In this document: in pieces, positions 16,471 to 24,579 of the stretch
Position numbering within the stretch: position 1 is the first letter of the stretch
How the letters are laid out: each line of letters opens with the position of its first letter
NCBI RefSeq assembly: GCF_001317345.1
Contig: NZ_JXCG01000001.1
Coordinates: 62,001-126,000 of the forward strand
DNA from: Thermococcus sp. EP1
GTDB taxonomy: Archaea; Methanobacteriota_B; Thermococci; Thermococcales; Thermococcaceae
Direction of reading: 5' to 3'
Length of the DNA stretch: 64,000 nt
The notes under the pieces: generated by a model
The model's database searches: none
Told to the model about the DNA's origin: nothing
The model's input: the letters and a program-made list of their open reading frames with translations, nothing else
Translations under genes and position numbers: made by a program

Positions 16471-16735
16471 TTATTTTAACAACACTAAAATCGCGCCTAC
16501 CACTACCAACACCGTCCCAATGAAGGGCCTAGGAGCCATTTGCTCTCCCAATAAAAGCCACACTGTCTATAGCAACAATCACTTTAACACTCCCTGTTTT
16601 TAGTGCAGGAAAATAGAAAAACTATGAACGGAGCTCTCGCAACTCTAGAGAGAATTATAAAGGGTATCTTTCTAAATATCGTAACTAGAGTGGCAAAAAT
16701 TGCTGAAAGGAGAGCATAAAAATGTAGATAGGCAT
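16471..16735 (-). pseudogene. Decayed EamA/DMT-family transporter
   Basis: Read on the minus strand, an ATG at 16733-16735 opens MPIYIF, and after a one-base shift the sequence goes on as YALLSAIFATLVTIFRKI, the typical first helix of EamA drug/metabolite transporters. About 28 codons at the other end (to the stop at 16471) read LLGEQMAPRPFIGTVLVV then VGAILVLLK, the typical last helix. The middle is largely missing and carries further stops and shifts. About 85 codons remain of an expected 140 or more. It begins eight bases after the glmM stop and was probably once co-transcribed with it. Confidence 0.75.
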
Positions 16736-16742
16736 TTCAAGC

Positions 16743-18092
16743 TCAAGCTTCCCTTATCGCTCTCTCCACAACTTCTTTGGCCTTCTTCATGAGCCCCTCC
16801 GCTTTTTCCTTTGTATGAGCTTCTAGAGTTATGCGCATTATTGGCTCTGTTCCACTCGGCCTGAAGAGAATCCACCACTCGTCGTTCTCAATCCTTACTC
16901 CATCAATATCAATGAGTCTTTTGTATGAGAATCTCTTGAGCGCTTCTTTTTCTATGAGCTCCATAGCTTTTTTCTTCTTCTCGTTAGGGCAGGGTATCTT
17001 TGCCCTAAGCGTCACATATCTTGGAACTTCCTTCGCGAGCTCGCTCAAAGGCCCCCGCTTGTCAATCATCTCCAAAACCAACGCCCCAGCGAAGATTCCA
17101 TCGGGGGTTAGGTTCCATTGAGGCATTATCCAAGTGCCGCTTGGCTCTCCTCCAAAGATGGCATTCTCTCTCATGATTCCCTCAGCAACAGCAACATCAC
17201 CAACCTTAACTCTAACAACCTCTCCACCTAAAGGCTTAACATAGTCATCAAGAGCAAAGCCAGCATCTACAGTTGTTATTATTCTGCCCTTTCCGAACTT
17301 CCTAAGCATGTATGCACTTATAAGAGAGAGCATCACCTCGTACTCCACAAAGTTACCTTCGTCATCTACGACCCCAATTCTATCCGCATCCCCATCATGG
17401 GCTATACCGACGTCTGCCTTGAAAACTTTAACAGCCTTGGAAAGTCCCTCAAGACTTTTAGCATTCGGCTCAAGTTCCCTTATGAAATATCCACTTGGGT
17501 GAGAGTTAAGGGAGATAACCTTATTCCCAAGTTCTCTTTGGAGATAGGGAGAAATCAACGCCCCTGCCCCATTACCTGCATCAACAACAACCGTATACCC
17601 CTTTGAAAGGCTAACCATCTCAAGGGCTTTTTTTATGTATTCTCTTCCAGGGTTGGCTGTTGTTAAGTTCCCAATCTCATTCCAAGGGGCTTTCTTAAAG
17701 CTCTTCTCTTCAAGGATCTTCTCAAGCTCATTTTCCATATCTCTTGTATAGGCCATCCCATTTGGCTGCCATACTTTAATACCATTATATTGTGGAGGAT
17801 TATGTGAAGCTGTAATCGTAACCCCAGCATCTGCTCCATAAAGCCGAATAGCAAAACCAGTCAATGGAGTGGGAGAGACCCCAATATCAATCACATCAAT
17901 ACCAGTACTCAACAACCCTGAAATCATAGCGTTTTTTAGCATTTCGCCGCTCGTCCTAGTATCCATTCCCACAACAACTTTCCCTTCCCCTAAATAAGTT
18001 CCTAAGGCCTTTCCAACATTTAAAGCAAGTTCTGGAGTTAGCTTTTCATTAACGACTTCCCTTATTCCACTTGTGCCAAAATATTTCCCCAT
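16743..18092 (-). CDS. glmM: Phosphoglucosamine mutase / phosphomannomutase
   Basis: A 449-residue alpha-D-phosphohexomutase with all active motifs: the phosphoserine loop [10 protein letters not shown] (S96), the metal-binding DGDADR (233-238), the sugar loop GGEPSG and the phosphate-binding RPSGTEP near the C terminus. It interconverts hexose 1- and 6-phosphates; archaeal relatives of this length act on glucosamine, mannose or glucose phosphates and feed UDP-GlcNAc or GDP-mannose synthesis. The ATG at 18092 follows GGTGAGTATC; an ATG four codons upstream is possible. Exact sugar preference is not decided by sequence. Confidence 0.9.
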   Translation of the reverse strand: MGKYFGTSGIREVVNEKLTPELALNVGKALGTYLGEGKVVVGMDTRTSGEMLKNAMISGLLSTGIDVIDIGVSPTPLTGFAIRLYGADAGVTITASHNPPQYNGIKVWQPNGMAYTRDMENELEKILEEKSFKKAPWNEIGNLTTANPGREYIKKALEMVSLSKGYTVVVDAGNGAGALISPYLQRELGNKVISLNSHPSGYFIRELEPNAKSLEGLSKAVKVFKADVGIAHDGDADRIGVVDDEGNFVEYEVMLSLISAYMLRKFGKGRIITTVDAGFALDDYVKPLGGEVVRVKVGDVAVAEGIMRENAIFGGEPSGTWIMPQWNLTPDGIFAGALVLEMIDKRGPLSELAKEVPRYVTLRAKIPCPNEKKKKAMELIEKEALKRFSYKRLIDIDGVRIENDEWWILFRPSGTEPIMRITLEAHTKEKAEGLMKKAKEVVERAIREA

Positions 18093-18163
18093 GATACTCA
18101 CCATGTGATTGCTAACACTAAAAAATACGAAGCAAAGTTAAAAGATTTTTCATTCCATCTTTT

Positions 18164-18619
18164 CTAGAATCTCCTAACATAGCTTTTCTTTTCAATGACC
18201 CTCCCCTTCTCAAGTCGATAAACATCAACTCTATCCATGCCCATAGTTTCCCGCTTATATGAGACAAGATAGTCTACGAGATCCTTAATATCATATTTGA
18301 AAAGGGAATCTTTGTAGTACCTCGGTTCATAGATAAGGATAAGCCTATCCCTACGAGCAGTTATGAAAGAGTAGTACTTTTTTCGCTCCATTTTTGATCT
18401 AGAAAGAAGGGAATAAATAAGATATCCATCAAACTCTACTCCCTCCTCTATATTCCCAATAAAAACATTTTCTGGGTAATTAACTTCAAAAGGTAGGTAC
18501 TCCACAAGAAAAGTATACCCTCTAGAAAGCCAAGCATTAAGAAAAATTCTCGCAAGCTTCTTTGCGTCCCCAGTAACTAAAACTACACCACTCTCAAGAT
18601 TTGCTATCTTTTTAAGCAT
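18164..18619 (-). CDS. Unknown small cytosolic protein
   Basis: A 151-residue protein starting at an ATG with GGGGGAAGGGTC upstream. The beginning (ESGVVLVTGDAKKLARIFLNAWLSRGYTFLVEYLPF) has the strand-loop-helix feel of a RecA/P-loop fold but lacks GxxxxGKT, and the rest has several alternating hydrophobic strands (GYLIYSLL, RLILIYEPRYY). The tail is basic. It lies between glmM and the divergent nucleoside transporter operon and is probably a separate unit. I do not recognise a family. Confidence 0.65.
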   Translation of the reverse strand: MLKKIANLESGVVLVTGDAKKLARIFLNAWLSRGYTFLVEYLPFEVNYPENVFIGNIEEGVEFDGYLIYSLLSRSKMERKKYYSFITARRDRLILIYEPRYYKDSLFKYDIKDLVDYLVSYKRETMGMDRVDVYRLEKGRVIEKKSYVRRF

Positions 18620-18687
18620 GACCCTTCCCCCTTGTTATTAGAAGTAGTCTTTTTAAAAACATACAGAATTGCACACCCAAACCATAA

Positions 18688-18740
18688 AATATATATTCTA
18701 TTGTTCTCACTCCCATACGATAACCCCCCATTATGGAGGT
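18688..18740 (+). promoter_or_regulatory. Promoter and ribosome site of nucleoside ABC operon
   Basis: A strong TATA element (AAATATATA, about 18688-18696) lies some 50 bases before the ATG at 18748, and a full GGAGGT ribosome site stands at 18735-18740. The strength of both suggests high expression of the substrate-binding protein. Confidence 0.6.
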
Positions 18741-18747
18741 CGACCTA

Positions 18748-20016
18748 ATGAAGAATAGAGGATTAGCAGTATTTTTGATAGGAGTTTTGCTGTTTAGCGT
18801 TGCCGTAAGTGGGTGTATTGGTGGAGGAGAGAAGACAGAGACAGAAACAACCACTCCCCAATACGCAGGGAAGATTGCAGTAGTTTATGATGTTGGTGGA
18901 AGAGGTGACTTAAGCTTCAACGATATGGCCTACCTAGGTGCATCCAAAGCAGCAAAAGAATTTAACCTCGAGCTTAAGGAAGTACAAAGCAATACAGAAT
19001 CAGACTATTTACCAAACCTCAGAAGCCTCGCCCAAACAGGAGAGTACAATCTCATAATAGCTGTTGGTTTTATGATGACCGATGCAGTAACACAGGTTGC
19101 AGATGAATTCCCAGACCAGAAGTTCGCTATCGTTGACGGATTCATTCCAGACAAACCAAATGTCGTAAGCATTCTATTTAAGGAAAATGAGGGGTCAGCC
19201 TTAATAGGGGCCCTTGCTGCTTTAATAGCTGCAAACGATGGAAAAGATAAAGTCGGCGCCGTTCTTGGTATCGAAATCCCAGTACTTTACAAATTCGAGG
19301 GTGGTTATAGATTCGGAATTAAGTGGGCCGAGGATTACTACAAACAAAAGACTGGAAACGATGTAAAGATAGACCTTCTTTACACTTACACAGGTTCATT
19401 CACAGACCCTGCAAAGGGTAAGACCGCAGCTCAAGCCCAACTCGGACAAGGAGCTTGGGTAATTTACCAAATAGCCGGGGCTGTTGGACTTGGTGTCTTC
19501 GATGCTGTTGATGAATATCTCAAGAGCCAAGGAAAAGAAATGGGGCCACCATTCGCTGTTGGTGTTGATTCAGCACAAGACTGGATTAAACCAGGCGTTA
19601 TAATCGCCTCAATGATGAAAAGAGTGGACGTCGGTGTCTACAAGGCTGTTGAAATGGCCATTAAAGGCAACTGGCAAGGTGGAATAATGGAGCTTGGGCT
19701 TAATGAGCAAGGTGTTGGAGTAAGCACCATCGATGCAGTCAAAGAGATGTTTAACTCACTACCAGAAGACACCAAGCAGCAAAAACTCAAAGAACTAGGA
19801 CTCGCTAGTGAAGACGAGCTCTTTGCTAAACTTGAAGAGACAAGAAAACAAGTTCCAGACTGGATATGGCAAGCCGTTGCAGAGCTTGAAGAGAAGATTA
19901 AAAGTGGAGAAATAAAGGTTCCCATGGCAACCACCAAAGATCAAATCGAAGCCATAAGAAATGCCCAAACATGGCAAGAAATGGAAGACTTAGCAAAACA
20001 ATGGGAAAGCAGCTGA
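18748..20016 (+). CDS. BMP-family nucleoside-binding lipoprotein
   Basis: A 422-residue substrate-binding protein of the BMP (basic membrane protein, PnrA-like) family. A lipobox ends at C23 (AVSGC), followed by a Gly/Thr-rich linker and the BMP core: VYDVGGRGDLSFNDMAYLG, QSNTESDYLPNL, VGFMMTDAV and GVDSAQDWIKPG. Characterised members bind purine nucleosides. The C-terminal 80 residues are a helical extension (LEETRKQVPDWIWQAVAELEEK) not usual in bacterial PnrA. The start is the ATG at 18748, seven bases after GGAGGT. It is the first gene of a complete four-gene importer operon. Confidence 0.9.
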   Translation: MKNRGLAVFLIGVLLFSVAVSGCIGGGEKTETETTTPQYAGKIAVVYDVGGRGDLSFNDMAYLGASKAAKEFNLELKEVQSNTESDYLPNLRSLAQTGEYNLIIAVGFMMTDAVTQVADEFPDQKFAIVDGFIPDKPNVVSILFKENEGSALIGALAALIAANDGKDKVGAVLGIEIPVLYKFEGGYRFGIKWAEDYYKQKTGNDVKIDLLYTYTGSFTDPAKGKTAAQAQLGQGAWVIYQIAGAVGLGVFDAVDEYLKSQGKEMGPPFAVGVDSAQDWIKPGVIIASMMKRVDVGVYKAVEMAIKGNWQGGIMELGLNEQGVGVSTIDAVKEMFNSLPEDTKQQKLKELGLASEDELFAKLEETRKQVPDWIWQAVAELEEKIKSGEIKVPMATTKDQIEAIRNAQTWQEMEDLAKQWESS

Positions 20017-20065
20017 TCTTTCCTTTCCTATTTTTAACTTTTATAACCTTTTAGGAGGTGCATCT

Positions 20066-21595
20066 ATGGAAGAAGTACCAATTATTGAAATGAAAGGGAT
20101 TGTCAAGATATATCCAGACGGTACAAAAGCCCTTAAAGGTGTTGATTTTTCCGTAAGAAAAGGTGAGATTCACGGGTTATTAGGTGAGAATGGAGCTGGA
20201 AAAACGACTTTAATGAAGATACTCTCTGGAATGCTTCATCCAACAGAGGGTAAAATACTTGTGAACGGGAAAGAAGTGAGATTTAAAAGTCCTGCTGATG
20301 CTCTTGCAAATGGAATTGGTATGGTTCACCAGCATTTCACGCTGGTAGATGTTTTTGATGGACTCCACAATATTATCTTGGGAATGGAGGGTCACGGTCT
20401 CTTCTCTAAAATAGATGTTGAAAAAGCAAGGAAAAAACTGCAAAAGCTTATGGATGATTTAAACTTTCAAGTTTCCCTTGATGTTCCTGTAGAAACCCTC
20501 CCTGTTGGTGTCCAACAAAGAATTGAAATTTTAAAAACCCTCTATAGAGACGTAGATGTACTTATTTTAGATGAACCAACTGCAGTGCTTACTCCAATAG
20601 AAGTGAAAGAGCTTTTCGAAGTACTCAAAAAGCTAAAATCCCAAGGTAAAACGATCATCTTTATCAGCCACAAACTCAAAGAGGTCATGGAGATAACAGA
20701 TAGAGTAACCGTTCTCAGAAAAGGAGAACTAATAGGAACTGTAAATACAAGTGAAACCTCTCCCAAAGAATTAGCCAAAATGATGGTAGGAAGAGAAGTG
20801 GTTCTTAAGATAGAGAAACCTCCAAAAGAAGCCGGTAAGCCAGTGCTACAAGTGCAAGATCTGTGGGTAAGAGGGGATAGAGGCCAAGATGCTGTAAAGG
20901 GTTTGACATTTGAAGTGAGAGCTGGGGAGATCTTTGGAATAGCAGGAGTCGAAGGGAACGGACAAACCGAACTCATAGAAGCCATAAGTGGATTAAGAAA
21001 AATTGTAAAAGGTAAGGTCATTCTTAATGGAAAAGACATCACCGGAAGACCACCAAAAGAGCTCTACGACCTTGGAGTGGCTCACATTCCAGAGGATAGG
21101 ATCCACATGGGACTGGTAACCGAGATGAGTGTTGCTGAAAACTCGATCCTTGGACTTCACTGGAGAGACACATTTAGAGGCCCCGTGGGAATGCTAAGGT
21201 GGGATAAAGCTAAAGAACATGCAGCAAAACTTGTAGAGAACTTTGAGGTCTTGGTTCCAAGTATAGAGTCCCCAGCAAAGAGCTTGAGTGGAGGAAATCA
21301 ACAAAAGCTTATCGTGGCAAGAGAAGTGAGCAAACAACCAGAGTTCATTATAGCCTCTCAGCCCACAAGGGGTGTTGATGTTGCTTCGACAGAGTACATA
21401 AGAAATTACTTGATAAAACTTAGGAATGAGAATAAGGCTGTTCTTTTGGTGTCTGCAGATTTGGATGAAGTTCTCCAGCTTAGTGATAGAATGGCAATAA
21501 TGTATGAAGGAAAGTTCGTTGGGATCGTAAAGCCTGAAGAGGTTACTGAAGAACAAATAGGACTAATGATGGGAGGTATAAAACATGAAAGCTAA
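20066..21595 (+). CDS. Nucleoside ABC importer, double ATPase subunit
   Basis: A 509-residue protein with two fused ABC ATPase domains, as in NupO/YufO and sugar RbsA proteins. The first has Walker A GENGAGKTT near residue 39 and Walker B VLILDEPTAVL; its signature motif LPVGVQQRIEIL is the degenerate form usual in this family. The second has GVEGNGQTE in place of a standard Walker A and a full signature LSGGNQQKLIVARE. So the two sites are not equal. GGAGGTGCATCT precedes ATG. It energises the two permeases that follow. Substrate is inferred to be nucleosides from the BMP partner. Confidence 0.92.
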   Translation: MEEVPIIEMKGIVKIYPDGTKALKGVDFSVRKGEIHGLLGENGAGKTTLMKILSGMLHPTEGKILVNGKEVRFKSPADALANGIGMVHQHFTLVDVFDGLHNIILGMEGHGLFSKIDVEKARKKLQKLMDDLNFQVSLDVPVETLPVGVQQRIEILKTLYRDVDVLILDEPTAVLTPIEVKELFEVLKKLKSQGKTIIFISHKLKEVMEITDRVTVLRKGELIGTVNTSETSPKELAKMMVGREVVLKIEKPPKEAGKPVLQVQDLWVRGDRGQDAVKGLTFEVRAGEIFGIAGVEGNGQTELIEAISGLRKIVKGKVILNGKDITGRPPKELYDLGVAHIPEDRIHMGLVTEMSVAENSILGLHWRDTFRGPVGMLRWDKAKEHAAKLVENFEVLVPSIESPAKSLSGGNQQKLIVAREVSKQPEFIIASQPTRGVDVASTEYIRNYLIKLRNENKAVLLVSADLDEVLQLSDRMAIMYEGKFVGIVKPEEVTEEQIGLMMGGIKHES

Positions 21596-22616
21596 CATTA
21601 AAGGGTTCTTTAAGCCTCTTGTAGAAAGTCTAATAGCTATCATAATAGGAATGTTAATAGGTGCCATTATACTAGCATTCTCTGGATACAGTCCGACTGA
21701 AGCATATGTAGCCCTCTTTGATGGTGCATTAGGCTCCAAATATGGATGGGCCATGACCCTGAGTGCTGCAACACCAATAATTTTAACCGCACTAACCTTT
21801 GGACTTGGCGCAAGGACAGGTCTATTCAACATAGGTGCCGAAGGAACAGTGTATTTTGGAGCTATAGCTGCAATTATCTTCACTAATATTCTGGGAAATG
21901 TTTTAATAGGTCTTCTTGGTGGAATAATTGCGGGACTTGTGTGGATGTCCATTCCTGCCTTTTTAAAGGTCTTTAGAGGAGTTAACGAGGTTGTTTCTAC
22001 AATCATGTTAAATTGGATGGCGTATTTCATTGCCTTATATATAGTCCTTCAGAAGATACCCAATCCAGATGACCCAAACAAAACCATAGCCGTCCCTGTA
22101 AGTGCGAGATTTCCAATAGTAATAAGAGGAACAGAGTTATCATGGGCCTTTGTCATTTCTGTGGCAGCAGCTCTCATAGCATATTACATTCTCTGGCATA
22201 CCACATTAGGCTATGAACTAAGAGTTAGCGGATATAACGAAAGAGCAGCACGTTATGGGGGTATAAACCCCAAAAAAGCGGTGATATGGTCATTCTTACT
22301 AGGCGGAATTATGAGCGGTCTAGCTGGAGCTACTGAAGTCATGGGAAGACCACCAAGCTATGCAATAAGTCAGGGAATGGCAAACATTTATGGATATGGA
22401 TTCGATGGAATTGGAGTTTCATTAGTGGGCAGAAACCATCCCATTGGAATAATATTCAGTGGAATATTCTTTGGTATGCTTAAAGCTGGAGCTACAGCTA
22501 TGCAAATTGAAGCAGGAGTTCCCTTGGAGATGGTTAGAATGGTTCAGGGAATTATAGTCGTTACAGTTGCCATACCAGGACTTTTGGATCTATTGAAAAG
22601 GGTGGTGAGAAGATGA
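21585..22616 (+). CDS. Nucleoside ABC importer permease 1
   Basis: A 343-residue permease of the BPD_transp_2 type with about nine to ten membrane helices. GIMSGLAGATEVMG-like and GYGFDGIGVSLVGRNHP motifs near residues 250-290 are typical of NupP/YufP. Its start overlaps the end of the ATPase gene by eleven bases, with GGGAGGT eight bases upstream of ATG. It pairs with the next permease as a heterodimeric channel. Confidence 0.9.
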   Translation: MKANIKGFFKPLVESLIAIIIGMLIGAIILAFSGYSPTEAYVALFDGALGSKYGWAMTLSAATPIILTALTFGLGARTGLFNIGAEGTVYFGAIAAIIFTNILGNVLIGLLGGIIAGLVWMSIPAFLKVFRGVNEVVSTIMLNWMAYFIALYIVLQKIPNPDDPNKTIAVPVSARFPIVIRGTELSWAFVISVAAALIAYYILWHTTLGYELRVSGYNERAARYGGINPKKAVIWSFLLGGIMSGLAGATEVMGRPPSYAISQGMANIYGYGFDGIGVSLVGRNHPIGIIFSGIFFGMLKAGATAMQIEAGVPLEMVRMVQGIIVVTVAIPGLLDLLKRVVRR

Positions 22617-23518
22617 TGGATGCAGTAATTTCAACCCTCATAGGAGCATTAACAGCAATGGTCCCCTTAGTGCTTACAAGTGTAGGAGCAGTGGTAAGCG
22701 AAAGAGCTGGTGTAGTAAATATCGGATATGAGGGAATACTGCTCATGAGCGCATTTTTTGGAGCTATTTTTGCCGAAATTACTGGGAATCCATGGATAGG
22801 ACTCTTAGGAGGTGCATTTGTAGGTACACTCCTGGGAATGCTTCATGGATTTATAACAGTATATCTAAAAGGAGATCACGTTATACCAGGGATAGGTGTC
22901 AATCTGCTCGCATTAGGTATAGTAGCCTTTGGAATTCCTGCATATTGGGGAACAGCAGGTCAGCACCAAGTGCCTTCAAACTTTAGAATAGAACCCCTAA
23001 TAAAAACTGCCTACGGAAGTTTAAGTCCAATGGTCATCATAACAATAGTAATTACTGTGCTGACCCATTGGGTGCTCTTTAGAACCCCATTAGGACTTAG
23101 AATACGATCTGTAGGTGAGAATCCAGAAGCAGCTGATGCGCTAGGTATTAACGTCGAACGTTATAGGTTTTTAGCCACAGTTTACGGAGCAACTCTTGCA
23201 GGCCTTGGAGGAGCTTTTATGAGTGTTGATTGGCTTGGTACAGTTACAAAACAGCTTTCCGCCGGAAGAGGTTTTATAGCATTAGCAAACATGGTATTCA
23301 GTGGATGGAATCCATTAAGGGCCCTTCTAGGAGGATTCATCTTTGGATTCTTTGACAACCTCTCAGTATGGGTCAGGACCACTCCAGCAGTCCAGAAAGT
23401 TATTCCGTGGCAATTCGTGGCAACACTCCCCTATCTGGTAACTCTGATCATAGTTGCAGGAATAATAGGAAAAGTAAGAGTTCCCAAGTGGGATGGAAAG
23501 CCTTACAAGAGAGAGTGA
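22613..23518 (+). CDS. Nucleoside ABC importer permease 2
   Basis: A 301-residue permease of the NupQ/YufQ type with about eight membrane helices; AGVVNIGYEGILLMSAFFGA near the N terminus and AGLGGAFMSVDWLG near residue 200 are the family hallmarks. Its ATG overlaps the stop of permease 1 by four bases. The operon ends here, followed by a T-rich tract. With the BMP protein, the double ATPase and permease 1 it completes an importer without other components. Confidence 0.9.
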   Translation: MMDAVISTLIGALTAMVPLVLTSVGAVVSERAGVVNIGYEGILLMSAFFGAIFAEITGNPWIGLLGGAFVGTLLGMLHGFITVYLKGDHVIPGIGVNLLALGIVAFGIPAYWGTAGQHQVPSNFRIEPLIKTAYGSLSPMVIITIVITVLTHWVLFRTPLGLRIRSVGENPEAADALGINVERYRFLATVYGATLAGLGGAFMSVDWLGTVTKQLSAGRGFIALANMVFSGWNPLRALLGGFIFGFFDNLSVWVRTTPAVQKVIPWQFVATLPYLVTLIIVAGIIGKVRVPKWDGKPYKRE

Positions 23519-23542
23519 TCTCTTTTTATTTCTTTATTATTA
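23519..23542 (+). terminator. T-rich 3' end of nucleoside ABC operon
   Basis: TCTCTTTTTATTTCTTTATTATTA follows the last stop by one base. The tract overlaps the 3' end of the convergent metal-binding protein gene (stop at 23526). Confidence 0.45.
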
Positions 23543-24494
23543 CGCCTATAGCTGTCCCCAATGTTATACCCACTATAAGCGAAAGAAGGATATAAGTGGT
23601 GTTCAAGCTTACAGACTGAGGAACTTCTTTATATGGAGGCTCCTTAAAGGCTAGGAGAATGTTAGCAGAATTTTGGGCAAGTACTTCCGAATATTTCTTA
23701 CCTACCCATGTCGTAGACACTTCAACTACTGGCACTCCGCTTCTTCGTGAAAGCTCAAAAGCAGCATCTTTTAAAGAGTTAGGAGAATCCTCAGAGTATA
23801 TTATCACATCAATAGTTTTTGCTATTTCTAAAAGCTCATCCACACTCCTAGCCGGAACTTCCTCTTCAGGTTTTATTGAACTTACAACTTCCATCCCCAT
23901 CCATTCCACTGCATACTGTTGAGAAGGAAGTTCAACTATTGCTCTTTTTCCCGTTATGTTGTGAGCTTGATAAGAAAGAATTATGCCCTCTATCTTAGCT
24001 CTAAATAGAGAGTACTGGGTCTCAAAATAACTCTCATGAGGATAAAAAGCAGACAAAACATCTTTAACCGCATCAGCAATTGCAAGAGCATTGTATGGGT
24101 CAAGCCACACTCCATGAGGGTTATTTTTGTTATAGTACCACCTCTCAGGAAGATAATGAAAACCATGCTTTTGATAATCTTCTATGCCCAAAACTTCTCC
24201 CTTCAAGATTCCTTCTTTCTCAATCTCCTCTATTTTTTCTTCAGCTGGCAAGTGGCCAATCGTGAGTATAACATCAGCCCTCTGAATTTTTTCAATTTGT
24301 TCCGGGGTAAGTTGGTACTGGTGTGGATCAACCCCTGGAGGGACAAGATATTCTACTTGGACACTTTCTCCAAAGGCTTCTTTAATTATTTCTGCTATCG
24401 GAGCTATGCTTGTGATTACTAGTGGTTTTTCTTGGGCTATGACAGGGGAAGAGAGTGAAAGCATGAATATCAAAAGTATTATTATCTTTCTCAT
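23526..24494 (-). CDS. Zinc/manganese-type ABC substrate-binding protein
   Basis: A 322-residue ZnuA/cluster A-1 binding protein. A signal peptide (KIIILLIFMLSLSSPVIAQ) leads into VITSIAPIAEIIKEAFG; metal ligands are expected at the histidine in PGVDPHQYQ, the second in TIGHLPAEE, and the third in NPHGVWLDP. Unusually the protein ends in a membrane helix (ILLSLIVGITLGTAIGVII), so it is anchored at its C terminus instead of as a lipoprotein. No metal permease or ATPase is adjacent. The substrate is a divalent metal, probably zinc or manganese. Confidence 0.85.
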   Translation of the reverse strand: MRKIIILLIFMLSLSSPVIAQEKPLVITSIAPIAEIIKEAFGESVQVEYLVPPGVDPHQYQLTPEQIEKIQRADVILTIGHLPAEEKIEEIEKEGILKGEVLGIEDYQKHGFHYLPERWYYNKNNPHGVWLDPYNALAIADAVKDVLSAFYPHESYFETQYSLFRAKIEGIILSYQAHNITGKRAIVELPSQQYAVEWMGMEVVSSIKPEEEVPARSVDELLEIAKTIDVIIYSEDSPNSLKDAAFELSRRSGVPVVEVSTTWVGKKYSEVLAQNSANILLAFKEPPYKEVPQSVSLNTTYILLSLIVGITLGTAIGVIIKK

Positions 24495-24550
24495 TTTAGG
24501 CCACCCTAATAATGTTGGGTTCAGATGTTTTAAAGTTTTGCAGGATTTAA

Positions 24551-24560
24551 GGTTAAATAT
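24551..24560 (+). promoter_or_regulatory. TATA box of leaderless transcript
   Basis: GGTTAAATAT ends about 20 bases before the cluster of ATG codons at 24580-24591, and no GGTG-like ribosome site lies between. In archaea this spacing places the transcription start at the start codon. Confidence 0.55.
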
Positions 24561-24579
24561 TCCAAAGTACAGAATATTT

